A stretch of 40,054 nt of DNA, taken from the NCBI GenBank assembly GCA_002753395.1, contig PEAB01000027.1, positions 1 through 40,054 of the forward strand, given 5' to 3'. The DNA comes from Nitrospirae bacterium MYbinv3. GTDB taxonomy: Bacteria; Nitrospirota; Thermodesulfovibrionia; Thermodesulfovibrionales; Magnetobacteriaceae. The notes under the pieces are model-generated. The model saw only the letters and a program-made list of their open reading frames with translations, was not told where the DNA came from and did not search any database. The stretch's first letter is position 1; every line of letters begins with the position of its first letter. Of this stretch, positions 31,825 to 39,931 are shown piece by piece. A program made the position numbers and the translations under genes.

Positions 31825-32370
31825 TTACCTGCCAGCAACAGTGTAACTGAATATTGGCAAGGTGTTTGAATCAGCATATCCGACAACTGAGACGCCGGAG
31901 TTTCCTAATGCTGTTAGGGATATAGTCCAGGGGGCTGCGTTATTAACAAACAAAAATGTTGAACCAGAGTGTGGGTCAACTTCTTTTCTACCCTGATGGT
32001 GGGCTATTATATAATTAACGATGTCGTTAATAGAGTTATAAACGTTACCATTGTTGCTTTGATTAAAGAGGGCCTGACAAGTGGTTAAAGGTCCAGCATT
32101 ATTGGATTGTACACAGATTTCTTGTCCAGCGGCATCTAAGACGATAAAAGGACCGCCTGAGTTATAAGCATCCAGATATTGCTGGATCTCCGCTATTGCA
32201 CCCTTGGCGCTTGCCTGTATAGTTCTGACAGCGGCCTTATCCCTATTTCCCAAGTACATCATAGCGCCTATGCTGATGAGAATCCCAATGATCACTATCA
32301 CAACAAGGAGCTCAATCAAAGTAAAGCCTTTATCGTCGTTATTTATAGTTAACCGCCTTGCTTTCTGCAT
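31825..32370 (-). CDS. Type IV pilin / type II secretion pseudopilin-like protein
   Basis: 181 residues. The start at 32370 was chosen for the AGGGAGG about seven bases upstream; a longer frame starts at 32403. A 15-residue leader ending DDKG is followed by FTLIELLVVIVIIGILISIG, a perfect prepilin-peptidase site (G/F, Glu at +5) and hydrophobic helix. The mature part (RDKAAVRTIQASAKGAIAEI, QQYLDAYNSGGPF) continues the pilin helix; the C-terminal domain has two Cys (QEICVQ and TTCQAL) that may form a disulfide loop. It would be secreted and assembled by a type IV pilus or type II secretion machine encoded elsewhere. It is a lone gene here. Confidence 0.9.
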   Translation of the reverse strand: MQKARRLTINNDDKGFTLIELLVVIVIIGILISIGAMMYLGNRDKAAVRTIQASAKGAIAEIQQYLDAYNSGGPFIVLDAAGQEICVQSNNAGPLTTCQALFNQSNNGNVYNSINDIVNYIIAHHQGRKEVDPHSGSTFLFVNNAAPWTISLTALGNSGVSVVGYADSNTLPIFSYTVAGR

Positions 32371-32658
32371 TAAATAGCCTCCCTTTTTGCCAATTAAACT
32401 CACTTAGCTCTTTGTTTGTAACATATTTTAATTGTTGCAATTTGTTTAATGAAAAGACCTTAGGTTAGGAAAGAGTTTTGCGACTTGTAGGGGGTTTGAT
32501 TTTCGTTTGAGCCTAAAAACACGCAGATATCCACATTATATTTTAAACAAGAGGTGCTTCTAAGCAACAGTTTTTTAGCACCTGGCTTTGACAGAACGCC
32601 TCCGCGGTATAAAAGAAGTTGTAATAGAGAGTGGTTTCATACCATACTATATAACATG
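32371..32658. other. Stretch with no recognisable gene
   Basis: It separates the pilin-like gene from the FHA gene on the same strand. I see no clear terminator, repeat or RNA gene. Confidence 0.4.
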
Positions 32659-33375
32659 TTAACTGGTTTCTTTTATGTAAAATTGCAGCTTAAGACCTCC
32701 TACCTCAACTATATCGCCTTCTTCCAGTTTATGAGCGCCTTCGTGATCTTTACCGTTGACCTTGACGCCCTTTCCTCCAGTGGCGGAGCTAATGGTGTAG
32801 CCATCCTTTCTTTTATTGACAAGGGCTGCAACCTTTGGAGCAAACATCCCTTTCAACTTTATAACTGCGCTTTTATCCTTTCCGATAGTTGTTATCCTGT
32901 CGATCAGTTCGTAGTCGTTTTTCTCAGTTGATCCTTCGATTACGACAAAGCCGCCCATTATGGGTGTCTCACCTTTTGCTTCCTTTTCAGGGGATTTTTT
33001 AAGTATCTCGTCTTTGAGTTTGGAGTCGATCAGGATAGTCTCATCCATTATGCTTGCTTCTTTTTCGACCGCTGGCTTTACCTTGTCTGTATCGGAGGCG
33101 TATGTAAGGGAGTGTTTACCGATTATAATTACGTCGCTGTTTGTAAGGTGGTGGACGGAGATCTTTTTACCGTTAACAAACGTCCCATTTAGGCTGTTGA
33201 GGTCTTCAATATAAACCTTGTCGTCCTTTTTAAATATCCTGGCGTGCACCCCTGAGACAGCCAGATTGTCCACGTGTATGTCGTTTGTTGGTTTCCGGCC
33301 AATAGTGAGTATATCTTTGTCCAGAGTGAATTCTTTAAGCACCGCATCTTTAAACTTGAGCAAAATTTTTGACAT
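32659..33375 (-). CDS. FHA-domain protein
   Basis: 238 residues. The N-terminal FHA domain (residues about 1-95) has TIGRKPTNDIHVDNLAVSGV with HARI and DLNSLNGTFVNGKKI, so the phosphothreonine-binding Arg, Ser, His and Asn are all present. A charged linker (about 95-140) carries Thr/Ser residues near METILIDSKLKDE-like sequence that could be phosphorylated. The C-terminal part (TIGKDKSAVIKLKGMFAPKV, YTISSATGGKGVKVNGK) looks like a second, degenerate FHA domain. It follows the PP2C gene directly, with AGGAGG overlapping that gene's end. It probably reads phosphorylation made by the Ser/Thr kinase located 2 kb away. Confidence 0.9.
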   Translation of the reverse strand: MSKILLKFKDAVLKEFTLDKDILTIGRKPTNDIHVDNLAVSGVHARIFKKDDKVYIEDLNSLNGTFVNGKKISVHHLTNSDVIIIGKHSLTYASDTDKVKPAVEKEASIMDETILIDSKLKDEILKKSPEKEAKGETPIMGGFVVIEGSTEKNDYELIDRITTIGKDKSAVIKLKGMFAPKVAALVNKRKDGYTISSATGGKGVKVNGKDHEGAHKLEEGDIVEVGGLKLQFYIKETS

Positions 33376-33376
33376 T

Positions 33377-34183
33377 TTACCTCCTTCTTCTTTTGAAAAG
33401 GTTGTACAAGAATGAGTACCATCTCTTCTTGTAGACGTAAGCTATCACGACTGTGATATTATCTCTTCCCCCTTTTTTATTAGCAAACTCGATTAATCTG
33501 TCGCATACCTCATTCGGGTTATAAGATGACTTGATGGTTCGCAGCATAGAGTTCTCTGGAACCATTGTATATAAGCCGTCAGAGCACAAAAGCAACACGT
33601 CGCCGTCATAAATGGTTAACTCGCCTAGATCTACCTCCACGTCGCTTGAATAACCTAGTGAGCGGGTTATAACGTTTCTCATCCCTACTTCTTTTGCCTC
33701 TTCCTGGGACATCAGCCCTTTGCGTATCTGTTCTGCTACGAGGGAGTGGTCATCGGTAAGCTGTTCTATCGTATCGCCGCGGATTAAATATAATCTGCTG
33801 TCTCCAGCATGAGCTATACTCAATCTGTCATCAGTTATCAGGGCAACAACAATAGTGGTTGCCATACCGTTTAATTGTGGACTCTTACTCGAGGCGTTGT
33901 TGATTGCCTTGTTGGCAACTTTAACGGCCATTGCTATCTTGTTTGTAGTGAAGGAATACTCTTGCCGGTATTCGGCTTCAACTGGTTCAAAGCCTTTCTC
34001 TCCGTTTACTATGTAATCACGTATAAGCTCTACGGCCATCTTGCTTGCAACATCACCGGAGGCAGATCCGCCTACTCCATCTGCTACTATGAAGAGTCCA
34101 TTACTACCTTCAGCATAAAAATAATCCTCATTTTTAGATCGCCTAAGCCCTATATCAGTCTTACCGCCTACGTCCAGAACCAT
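33377..34183 (-). CDS. PP2C-family Ser/Thr phosphatase
   Basis: 268 residues. PP2C motifs appear in order: VGGKTDIGLRRSKNEDYFY, GLFIVADGVGGSASGDVAS, ATTIVVALITDDRLSIAHAG, DSRLYLIRGDTIEQLTDDHS, VLLLCSDGLYTMVPE and GRDNITVVIAYV, supplying the metal-binding Asp residues. It reverses Ser/Thr phosphorylation. The last residues (RWYSFLYNLFKRRRR) are an amphipathic basic tail that may touch the membrane. The FHA gene starts one base after its stop, so the two form an operon. Pairing with an FHA protein and a nearby kinase is a common signalling set. Confidence 0.94.
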   Translation of the reverse strand: MVLDVGGKTDIGLRRSKNEDYFYAEGSNGLFIVADGVGGSASGDVASKMAVELIRDYIVNGEKGFEPVEAEYRQEYSFTTNKIAMAVKVANKAINNASSKSPQLNGMATTIVVALITDDRLSIAHAGDSRLYLIRGDTIEQLTDDHSLVAEQIRKGLMSQEEAKEVGMRNVITRSLGYSSDVEVDLGELTIYDGDVLLLCSDGLYTMVPENSMLRTIKSSYNPNEVCDRLIEFANKKGGRDNITVVIAYVYKKRWYSFLYNLFKRRRR

Positions 34184-34276
34184 CTAATATCCTTGTTTTC
34201 CTACCTATGCAATTCTTCACACTTTATTTGTTTTATATTATATCAAAGTATCAGGCAAAATACAATGTGGTATTTT

Positions 34277-34609
34277 GGGTGCATATAAAAGTCGTGGATT
34301 TTGTCAAAGAAAGGGAGACTCTGCCCACTGTCGCAGGGGTTCGCAACCCCTCCCCTCAGACCTAATGCTGTTGACTTAAGGTTGTGAAGATGAAAAAAGG
34401 GAAGGCTTTGCCCTCCCTTAGACCCTCCCACAAGGGAACTTGTTCCCTTGACCTTGTAAATGTCAGGCGTGGCTGCTTAAGACGTCGCCCATGTGTATAC
34501 ATGTTAATGCTTAAGTCAACAGCATTACCCCTCAGACCCTCCGCAAGGGGACCAGACCCCTTGCCCCCATTAAAATATATCTTTGTTTCCATGAATTTCT
34601 TATGCACCC
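34277..34609. mobile_element. Composite miniature element (family 1 with nested family 2)
   Basis: The outer ends GGGTGCATATAAAAGTCGTGG and GAATTTCTTATGCACCC are inverted. The flanks TGGTATTTT (34268-34276) and TGGTATTTC (34611-34619) look like a 9-bp target duplication. It is an inverted relative of 7158-7551. Two GC-rich hairpins lie on each side of the nested element. No protein is encoded, and 34184-34755 has no gene. Confidence 0.8.
34363..34527. mobile_element. Nested miniature element, family 2, with perfect ends
   Basis: The 165-bp unit has perfect 18-bp terminal inverted repeats (TAATGCTGTTGACTTAAG). The 11-bp target CCCCTCAGACC is duplicated exactly at 34352-34362 and 34528-34538. 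Removing the element plus one copy rebuilds an ordinary family-1 repeat. Confidence 0.9.
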
Positions 34610-34686
34610 TTGGTATTTCCTAAATATTTATTTCATTTGTTTCATTTGTTTGGATTATTAATATATATTATTTAGTTGATTTTGGG

Positions 34687-34692
34687 TATAAT
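34687..34692 (+). promoter_or_regulatory. Possible -10 element of the NYN-domain gene
   Basis: TATAAT lies 63 bases before the ATG at 34756, in an AT-rich stretch. AAAGGTG near the start is a usable ribosome-binding site. No convincing -35 box. Confidence 0.35.
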
Positions 34693-34755
34693 AGAAAAGA
34701 GGTAGTTAGAATATACATAGGCAAAAACAAATTTATATTAAAAGGTGCAAGCAAA

Positions 34756-35325
34756 ATGAATAGAGTAGCGATTTTTATCGACGGCGGTTATATGGCAGAT
34801 ATTTTAAGGAAGTACTTTGGGAAGGCAAGGATACATTATGGATTGTTTGCTAAGTGGGTAGCAGCTGACATGGAGATCTTCAGGACGTATTATTATGACT
34901 GTCTGCCGTATCAATCCCCTACGCCTACGTTGGAGGAGGCAAAGAGATTCTCAAGCAAGCAAAAATTTCTGAGCATTATAGACCAGCTCGAGAGATTTAA
35001 GGTCAGAACTGGTAAACTAGAGTTTAGAGGCATAGACAAAGACGGTAATCCAATTTTTATCCAGAAGTTGATCGACATGATGATTGGTATTGATATTACT
35101 CTGCTGTCGGTTAAGCGGGCTATCACTCATATAGCTATAATATCAGGAGACAGCGACTTCATCCCAGCCATAAAGGTGGCTAAAGACGAGGGAGTGCTTG
35201 TAAAACTCTTTCACGGGCCCAAAAACACTTTCCACGATGAACTCTGGAAAGAGGCAGATGAGAGACGAGAGATTACCCAGGATGTAATTGAATCCATTAC
35301 GATGAAAAAATACTCGCTCGTCTAA
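34756..35325 (+). CDS. NYN-domain (LabA/DUF88-type) putative ribonuclease
   Basis: 189 residues. The NYN/PIN-like fold shows VAIFIDGGYMADILRKYF with the first catalytic Asp, a central Asp pair in LIDMMIGIDITLLSVK, and AIISGDSDFIPAIKVAKDEG with the last Asp pair, followed by LVKLFHG. Proteins of this LabA/Limkain type are thought to be metal-dependent RNA nucleases. It stands alone between two miniature elements. The conserved acidic residues are complete, so the enzyme is probably active. The substrate is unknown. Confidence 0.9.
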   Translation: MNRVAIFIDGGYMADILRKYFGKARIHYGLFAKWVAADMEIFRTYYYDCLPYQSPTPTLEEAKRFSSKQKFLSIIDQLERFKVRTGKLEFRGIDKDGNPIFIQKLIDMMIGIDITLLSVKRAITHIAIISGDSDFIPAIKVAKDEGVLVKLFHGPKNTFHDELWKEADERREITQDVIESITMKKYSLV

Positions 35326-35407
35326 GAGTACGCATATCTATCACCGTGTTTGCATTCGTACCCCCTCCCCTAAACCCTCCCGTCAAAGGAGGGGAAGTGT
35401 TTATTCG

Positions 35408-35537
35408 GGTGCATAAGAATTTCATGGGGGACAATAAAATTAATGGGGTCAAGGGGACTGGTCCCCTTGTGGGTGGGTCTGAGGGAGGGCAAAGCCCTCA
35501 ATTCTATTCAAAAATCCCCACGACTTTCTTATGCACC
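35408..35537. mobile_element. Miniature element, family 1, short form
   Basis: The ends GGTGCATAAGAATTTCATGG and CCACGACTTTCTTATGCACC are inverted with about three mismatches. TGTTTATTC before and TGATTATTC after suggest a 9-bp target duplication. The 130-bp interior contains AAGGGGACTGGTCCCCTT and GAGGGCAAAGCCCTC. This is the simplest complete copy in the window. Confidence 0.8.
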
Positions 35538-35576
35538 TGATTATTCTGTGTCCTTTAATTATTTGTAACAATCCAT

Positions 35577-35582
35577 TATAAT
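35577..35582 (+). promoter_or_regulatory. Possible -10 element of the kinase gene
   Basis: TATAAT ends seven bases before the ATG at 35590 and no Shine-Dalgarno is present, so a leaderless message is plausible. The -35 region is poor. Confidence 0.35.
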
Positions 35583-35589
35583 AATAGCG

Positions 35590-36927
35590 ATGGTAGGATC
35601 AAGGATAGGTCGATACGAGATACTCGGAGTTCTGGGGGAGGGAGCTATGGGGATGGTATATAAGGGACACGATACCATCATAGAGCGTGTTGTAGCCATA
35701 AAGACCATCAAGATAGGGGTCAAGGGCAAGGCAAACGATGCCATAGAGCGGTTCTATCACGAGGCTCGTATAGCGGGCAGGCTGTCGCACCCTAACATTG
35801 CGCTTATCTATGATGTTGGAGAGGAAAAGGGGATACACTACCTTATCCTTGAGTACGTCGAGGGTGTAACGCTAAAGTCTGTTATCTTGGATGGTAAGGA
35901 ATTGCAGCCCCTCGATAAAATAAGGATACTTATATTGATCGCTCGTACACTCCATCATGCCCATCAGCGCGGCGTTATCCACAGAGACGTAAAGCCTGCC
36001 AACGTTATGCTTCTGAGCGACATGCAGATAAAGATAATGGATTTTGGTATAGCCATGCTTGCAACGCAGGCCGGCACTGCAACTGGCATCTTAATAGGAA
36101 CGCCATCTTACATGTCGCCGGAGCAGATCAACGGGGGTGAGTTGGACAGACAAACGGACGTCTTCTCTATGGGGGCGCTTGCCTACGAGTTTATAACTGG
36201 CAAAAAACCATTTATTGCCGATGCTATACCCGCTCTGATGGATAAGATCCTGACTGTTAACCCTATCCCCCCGCACATCATAAACCCTCTGGTCAGCGAG
36301 TACGTCAGCAGATTCATTTTAAAGGCACTCGAAAAGGACAAGGTTATCAGATACCAGTCGGCCAATGACTTTGCTGATGCACTTGAGGTCTACCTCAATC
36401 AGATGGAAATGGAACGAACACAGGACATAGTTACGGCGCATGGGTATGACAAGACCAAGCTGATTGAGTCTCTAAAGCAGAAGTATACGTTTTTCTCGGA
36501 CTTCACGTTTGAGGAACTCTTGAAGATCTTTAATATCAGTAGTAAGAAGGCCTACAAAAAGGGTGATGTTATATTTAAGGAGGGTTCATTAGGCACCAAA
36601 CTCTACGTGATAATCTCAGGTAAGGTGAAGGTTACCAAGATGTTTCCAAACAGCAGGGAGGCGACCGTCCTGGCTGAGCTTAGGGCGGGTGAGTGCTTTG
36701 GTGAGATGGCAATCATGGATAACTCCCCTCGCTTTGCCACAGTCACAGCCGAGACCGACTGCATCATGGTTGCTATAAGTGAGGTTATACTCAGGGTATC
36801 TGAACCGCAGTTGTGTCTGAAGCTATACAAGAATCTGGCCGCCGTGCTTTCAGAAAAGTTAAAAAAGAGCGACACCAAGATAAACGAGCTGTGGATGAAG
36901 ATAAGACAGCTAACCTCCCAAAACTAA
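35590..36927 (+). CDS. Ser/Thr protein kinase with C-terminal cyclic-nucleotide-binding domain
   Basis: 445 residues. The Hanks-type kinase occupies about 1-275: glycine loop LGEGAMGMVYKG, Lys38 in VAIK, Glu58, catalytic HRDVKPANV (Asp133), DFG at Asp151, GTPSYMSPEQ. From about 300 to 420 lies a CRP/PKA-like cyclic-nucleotide-binding domain (YKKGDVIFKEGSLGTKLYVI) with the phosphate-binding cassette GECFGEMAI and SPRFATV; Glu372 and Arg381 are kept, as in functional PKA and CRP sites. No transmembrane helix or PASTA domain is present, so it is cytoplasmic. Cyclic-nucleotide binding probably controls the kinase. The PP2C and FHA genes 1.4-2.9 kb away are likely partners. Confidence 0.93.
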   Translation: MVGSRIGRYEILGVLGEGAMGMVYKGHDTIIERVVAIKTIKIGVKGKANDAIERFYHEARIAGRLSHPNIALIYDVGEEKGIHYLILEYVEGVTLKSVILDGKELQPLDKIRILILIARTLHHAHQRGVIHRDVKPANVMLLSDMQIKIMDFGIAMLATQAGTATGILIGTPSYMSPEQINGGELDRQTDVFSMGALAYEFITGKKPFIADAIPALMDKILTVNPIPPHIINPLVSEYVSRFILKALEKDKVIRYQSANDFADALEVYLNQMEMERTQDIVTAHGYDKTKLIESLKQKYTFFSDFTFEELLKIFNISSKKAYKKGDVIFKEGSLGTKLYVIISGKVKVTKMFPNSREATVLAELRAGECFGEMAIMDNSPRFATVTAETDCIMVAISEVILRVSEPQLCLKLYKNLAAVLSEKLKKSDTKINELWMKIRQLTSQN

Positions 36928-36974
36928 GCTCACCCTGATAAACTCACAATGTTATGGCGTTACTTAAACACAGT

Positions 36975-37000
36975 TAAGGGGCGAGTCTGACAACCCCTTA
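36975..37000. terminator. Hairpin between the convergent kinase and HD-GYP genes
   Basis: TAAGGGG pairs with CCCCTTA. An alternative hairpin GTCTGA/TCAGAC overlaps it and enters the HD-GYP stop codon. There is no long T-run, so this is a weak call. Confidence 0.4.
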
Positions 37001-39931
37001 TCAGACCTTAAAGGTAAATCCATTCTCAAAGACCTTTAGACACGCCTGCACTACGTTAGTGTCGTAGAGGATTCCGCTGTTTGTGCTTATCTCCTCAATG
37101 GCTTTATCCATGCCCAGGGCTGGTCTATAGGGCCTGTGACTGGATATGGCCTCCACCACGTCTGAGACACAGACGATCCTCGCCTCTATGCGTATCTCTT
37201 CTCCCTTTAATCTATTTGGATAGCCGCTGCCGTTAACCTTTTCATGGTGCTGCAGTACTATATCTGCAACAGGGTACGGGAAATCGATACCCTTAAGGAT
37301 GTTATAACCTATCTCGGAGTGGTCCTTGATAAGCTCAAACTCATTTTGTTTAATCTTGCCAGCCCTGCTGAGGATCTCTGAGGGGATGGAGAGCTTGCCC
37401 AGGTCATGGATCTCAGCTGCTACCCTGACCCCCTCAATCTGGTCTTTGGAGAGTCCCATTTCAGTAGCTATAGAGCGGGCCAGATCCGCTACTCTACGCT
37501 GGTGACCGGCGGTGTAGGGGTCGCGTGCCTCAACTGCCACCGACATTGCCTGTATCACAGCACCCGTAATGCCTCGGAGCCTGATAAGGCTTTGTTCAAG
37601 CTCCAATATCGCATTCTTGCGTTTGGTTATATCTCTAACGATACCGGTGAAGAACGTACCGGTTCGAGCGCTCCACTTGGTTAACGAAAGCTCTATTGGA
37701 AATTCCACTCCGGCCTTATTTAAGGCAACAAGCTCGCTGGTTACTCCTATCATCTTCGATTGACCGGTAGCAAGATAATGCTTGATGCCTGCATGATAGG
37801 CGTCCCTAAAATACTCTGGCATGATCAGTGAAATATCTTTTCCAATTACCTCCTCTGCACTATAGCCGAAGATGTTTGAGGCCCCGTCGTTCCAGAAGGC
37901 GATCCTGCTCTCGGCGTCTATTGAGATTATAGCGTTCATAGCCGTCTGTATAACCGAACGGAGATGTTCTTCCCTTTCCTTGAGGATTTCCTCGGTTTTG
38001 TAACGCAAGATGATGCCTGCTAACGTATTTGTTACGGCAAGGAGGATATCCTCCTCGTCCTTCTCTCTCTTGTGTCCTTCTCTTGTAAAGACTGTAAACA
38101 CACCAATTACACGTTCCAGGTACATTATAGGCACGCAATAGTGTCCATGTTCCTCAACATCCTTGCCTACTACTTTATGGCGGGGATCTGTACGTACTCC
38201 GCTGGAAAACACTATCTCCTTTGTTAATGCGGCTGCCCCGCACAGACATTGTCCAAATGGAACTTCCTCACATACGTTTGAGTGTTCGTCGTAAATATTA
38301 ATGGAAGAATACATGTTTAAAACGTTGCCTTCATCGTTAGTGAGAAATATGCATGCCTTTGATTCCAGAGAGATCCAGGGGATTGAGACAACAAGTTCAA
38401 GGATGTTTTTGAGTGTCTCCCCAAGGGAACTTGCACTCAACGAGATCCTCAAGATCGAATTTATCGTCTGCTGGATTTTATAATTATGATCTAGCTGTTT
38501 TTTAGCGATCTTGGATTTATTTATTTCTGTATGAAGGATTTCGTTGGTTTTTAGCAGATCCAAGGTGCGCTGGCTAACTTTATCTTCAAGTTCTGCTTTT
38601 GCCTTTTGGAGCATGTCTTCCATCTTCTTACGCTCGACGATCCCTGCAATGGTTTTAGCGATGGCGGACAGGAACTCTTCCTCCCTCTGGTTTCTTCTAT
38701 GTCCGTGTCGCAGGTATAGGTTGATCACGCCTAAGACACTCTCATCAGCAGCTATTATAGGCACGCAGTAATGACCATGCTGCAATATGCCGTGATAGGT
38801 TGTTGTGTGTTCGTGGTTAATACAATCGGCGAAGACTATCTGCCTTGTAGAGGCTGCAATTCCGCATAGACATTTGTTAAACGGTACCCTTTTACATGCC
38901 TTTAGCAGATGTTCATCGAGGTTGATCTGGGCCTTCATAACCAATACATCCTTTTCCTCCTCAACGATGCTAATGCAGCCGATAGGCTCTATTGCGAACC
39001 TCGATACCGACAGGAGCAGCTCCAATATCTTGTGCAACTGTGCCTCCAAGGATATTGGAGACAGTGACAACGACAGGATTGAGTTTATAATACCCTGAAT
39101 GCGATAGCTCTCTTTTAGCTCCTCTGTGCGTTGATCGACCATCTTGTCAAGCTCGGCAGTTGTTACTAACGCCATCTCTTCTGTGACTGAGAGCAGGTTT
39201 TTTAGTATGTCGATCTTGGATTGTGATGTTTTTCTGTCTAACATAACTGGTGTTTCAGTGTCATCGCAAAACACGATATTACAAAAGGGGGCAACAGCAT
39301 ACTGTACACTCAGGGCAAGAGTCTTAAACATAGCAGCGATGTTGTCCGATACATGAACCCTGCAAAACATAATGATAGCAAAGAGCTCCCCGTTTAAAAG
39401 CTCTCCTCCAAATCCCAGTACCGATTTAACGCCGTAAGGGATGACAAACTCATTCTGGGCTGGAACTAGAGGATTGTCCTTTGCATCGTAGATGTGAAAA
39501 ACATTATAGGTATTACCGTAATTTGAGGGCTGTTTTTGCTTGTTGTTTTGTACTATGTCGTGGAGTTTTACACCAAATTGACTGAGCAGTCCTGAGAGCA
39601 TTGGTATAGATTTGACAAAGGTTTCACTGTACAACGGGATGACCTGATGCCCAGTGGAGGTCTGCCTTCTGTTCCATGTCTCCATAGATCCATATGTGGA
39701 CAGCAGGATTAGGCAGTGTGTATCGACTTTTGGGTTTTCGTCAAAGCGTTTTAAAACCACACCTTTTAGTTCATCGGGGAGGTCGCCGAAGGGGTGTGTC
39801 TTAAAAAACCTCACAAGGACAGAGTTATTATCGCCTGTTTGGGAGTCCTTAAAGCTGTCGTAGAGGATCCCCGTTATCTCTTGAGCTGCCTCCTCCATGC
39901 AGGTGCAGTTGGCGGTTGAGTTACGTAACAA
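37001..39931 (-). CDS. GAF-GAF-PAS-HD-GYP cyclic-di-GMP phosphodiesterase-like sensor
   Basis: 976 residues from TTG 39931. An N-terminal domain of about 230 residues (THPFGDLPDELKG, GSMETWNRRQTSTGHQVIPL) is not one I can name. Two similar GAF domains follow, each with a (K/Q)CLCG..A motif and HGHYCVPI, then coiled coils, a PAS domain (SVIQTAMNAIISIDAESRIA; FGYSAEEVIGKDI) and a C-terminal HD-GYP domain: GHQRRVADLARSIATEMGLS, AAEIHDLGKLSIPSEILSRA, QHHEKVNGSGYPNRLKG. The HD and GYP residues needed for cyclic-di-GMP hydrolysis are present. The coding sense continues upstream of TTG (KRLCGEL and before) to a double TAA near 40020 without any ATG, so the true start is doubtful. Confidence 0.9.
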   Translation of the reverse strand: MLRNSTANCTCMEEAAQEITGILYDSFKDSQTGDNNSVLVRFFKTHPFGDLPDELKGVVLKRFDENPKVDTHCLILLSTYGSMETWNRRQTSTGHQVIPLYSETFVKSIPMLSGLLSQFGVKLHDIVQNNKQKQPSNYGNTYNVFHIYDAKDNPLVPAQNEFVIPYGVKSVLGFGGELLNGELFAIIMFCRVHVSDNIAAMFKTLALSVQYAVAPFCNIVFCDDTETPVMLDRKTSQSKIDILKNLLSVTEEMALVTTAELDKMVDQRTEELKESYRIQGIINSILSLSLSPISLEAQLHKILELLLSVSRFAIEPIGCISIVEEEKDVLVMKAQINLDEHLLKACKRVPFNKCLCGIAASTRQIVFADCINHEHTTTYHGILQHGHYCVPIIAADESVLGVINLYLRHGHRRNQREEEFLSAIAKTIAGIVERKKMEDMLQKAKAELEDKVSQRTLDLLKTNEILHTEINKSKIAKKQLDHNYKIQQTINSILRISLSASSLGETLKNILELVVSIPWISLESKACIFLTNDEGNVLNMYSSINIYDEHSNVCEEVPFGQCLCGAAALTKEIVFSSGVRTDPRHKVVGKDVEEHGHYCVPIMYLERVIGVFTVFTREGHKREKDEEDILLAVTNTLAGIILRYKTEEILKEREEHLRSVIQTAMNAIISIDAESRIAFWNDGASNIFGYSAEEVIGKDISLIMPEYFRDAYHAGIKHYLATGQSKMIGVTSELVALNKAGVEFPIELSLTKWSARTGTFFTGIVRDITKRKNAILELEQSLIRLRGITGAVIQAMSVAVEARDPYTAGHQRRVADLARSIATEMGLSKDQIEGVRVAAEIHDLGKLSIPSEILSRAGKIKQNEFELIKDHSEIGYNILKGIDFPYPVADIVLQHHEKVNGSGYPNRLKGEEIRIEARIVCVSDVVEAISSHRPYRPALGMDKAIEEISTNSGILYDTNVVQACLKVFENGFTFKV

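Noticed and set aside
32554-32931. 125-codon open frame on the plus strand
   Set aside because: It mostly overlaps the FHA gene in antisense, shows no family motif and lacks a ribosome-binding site.
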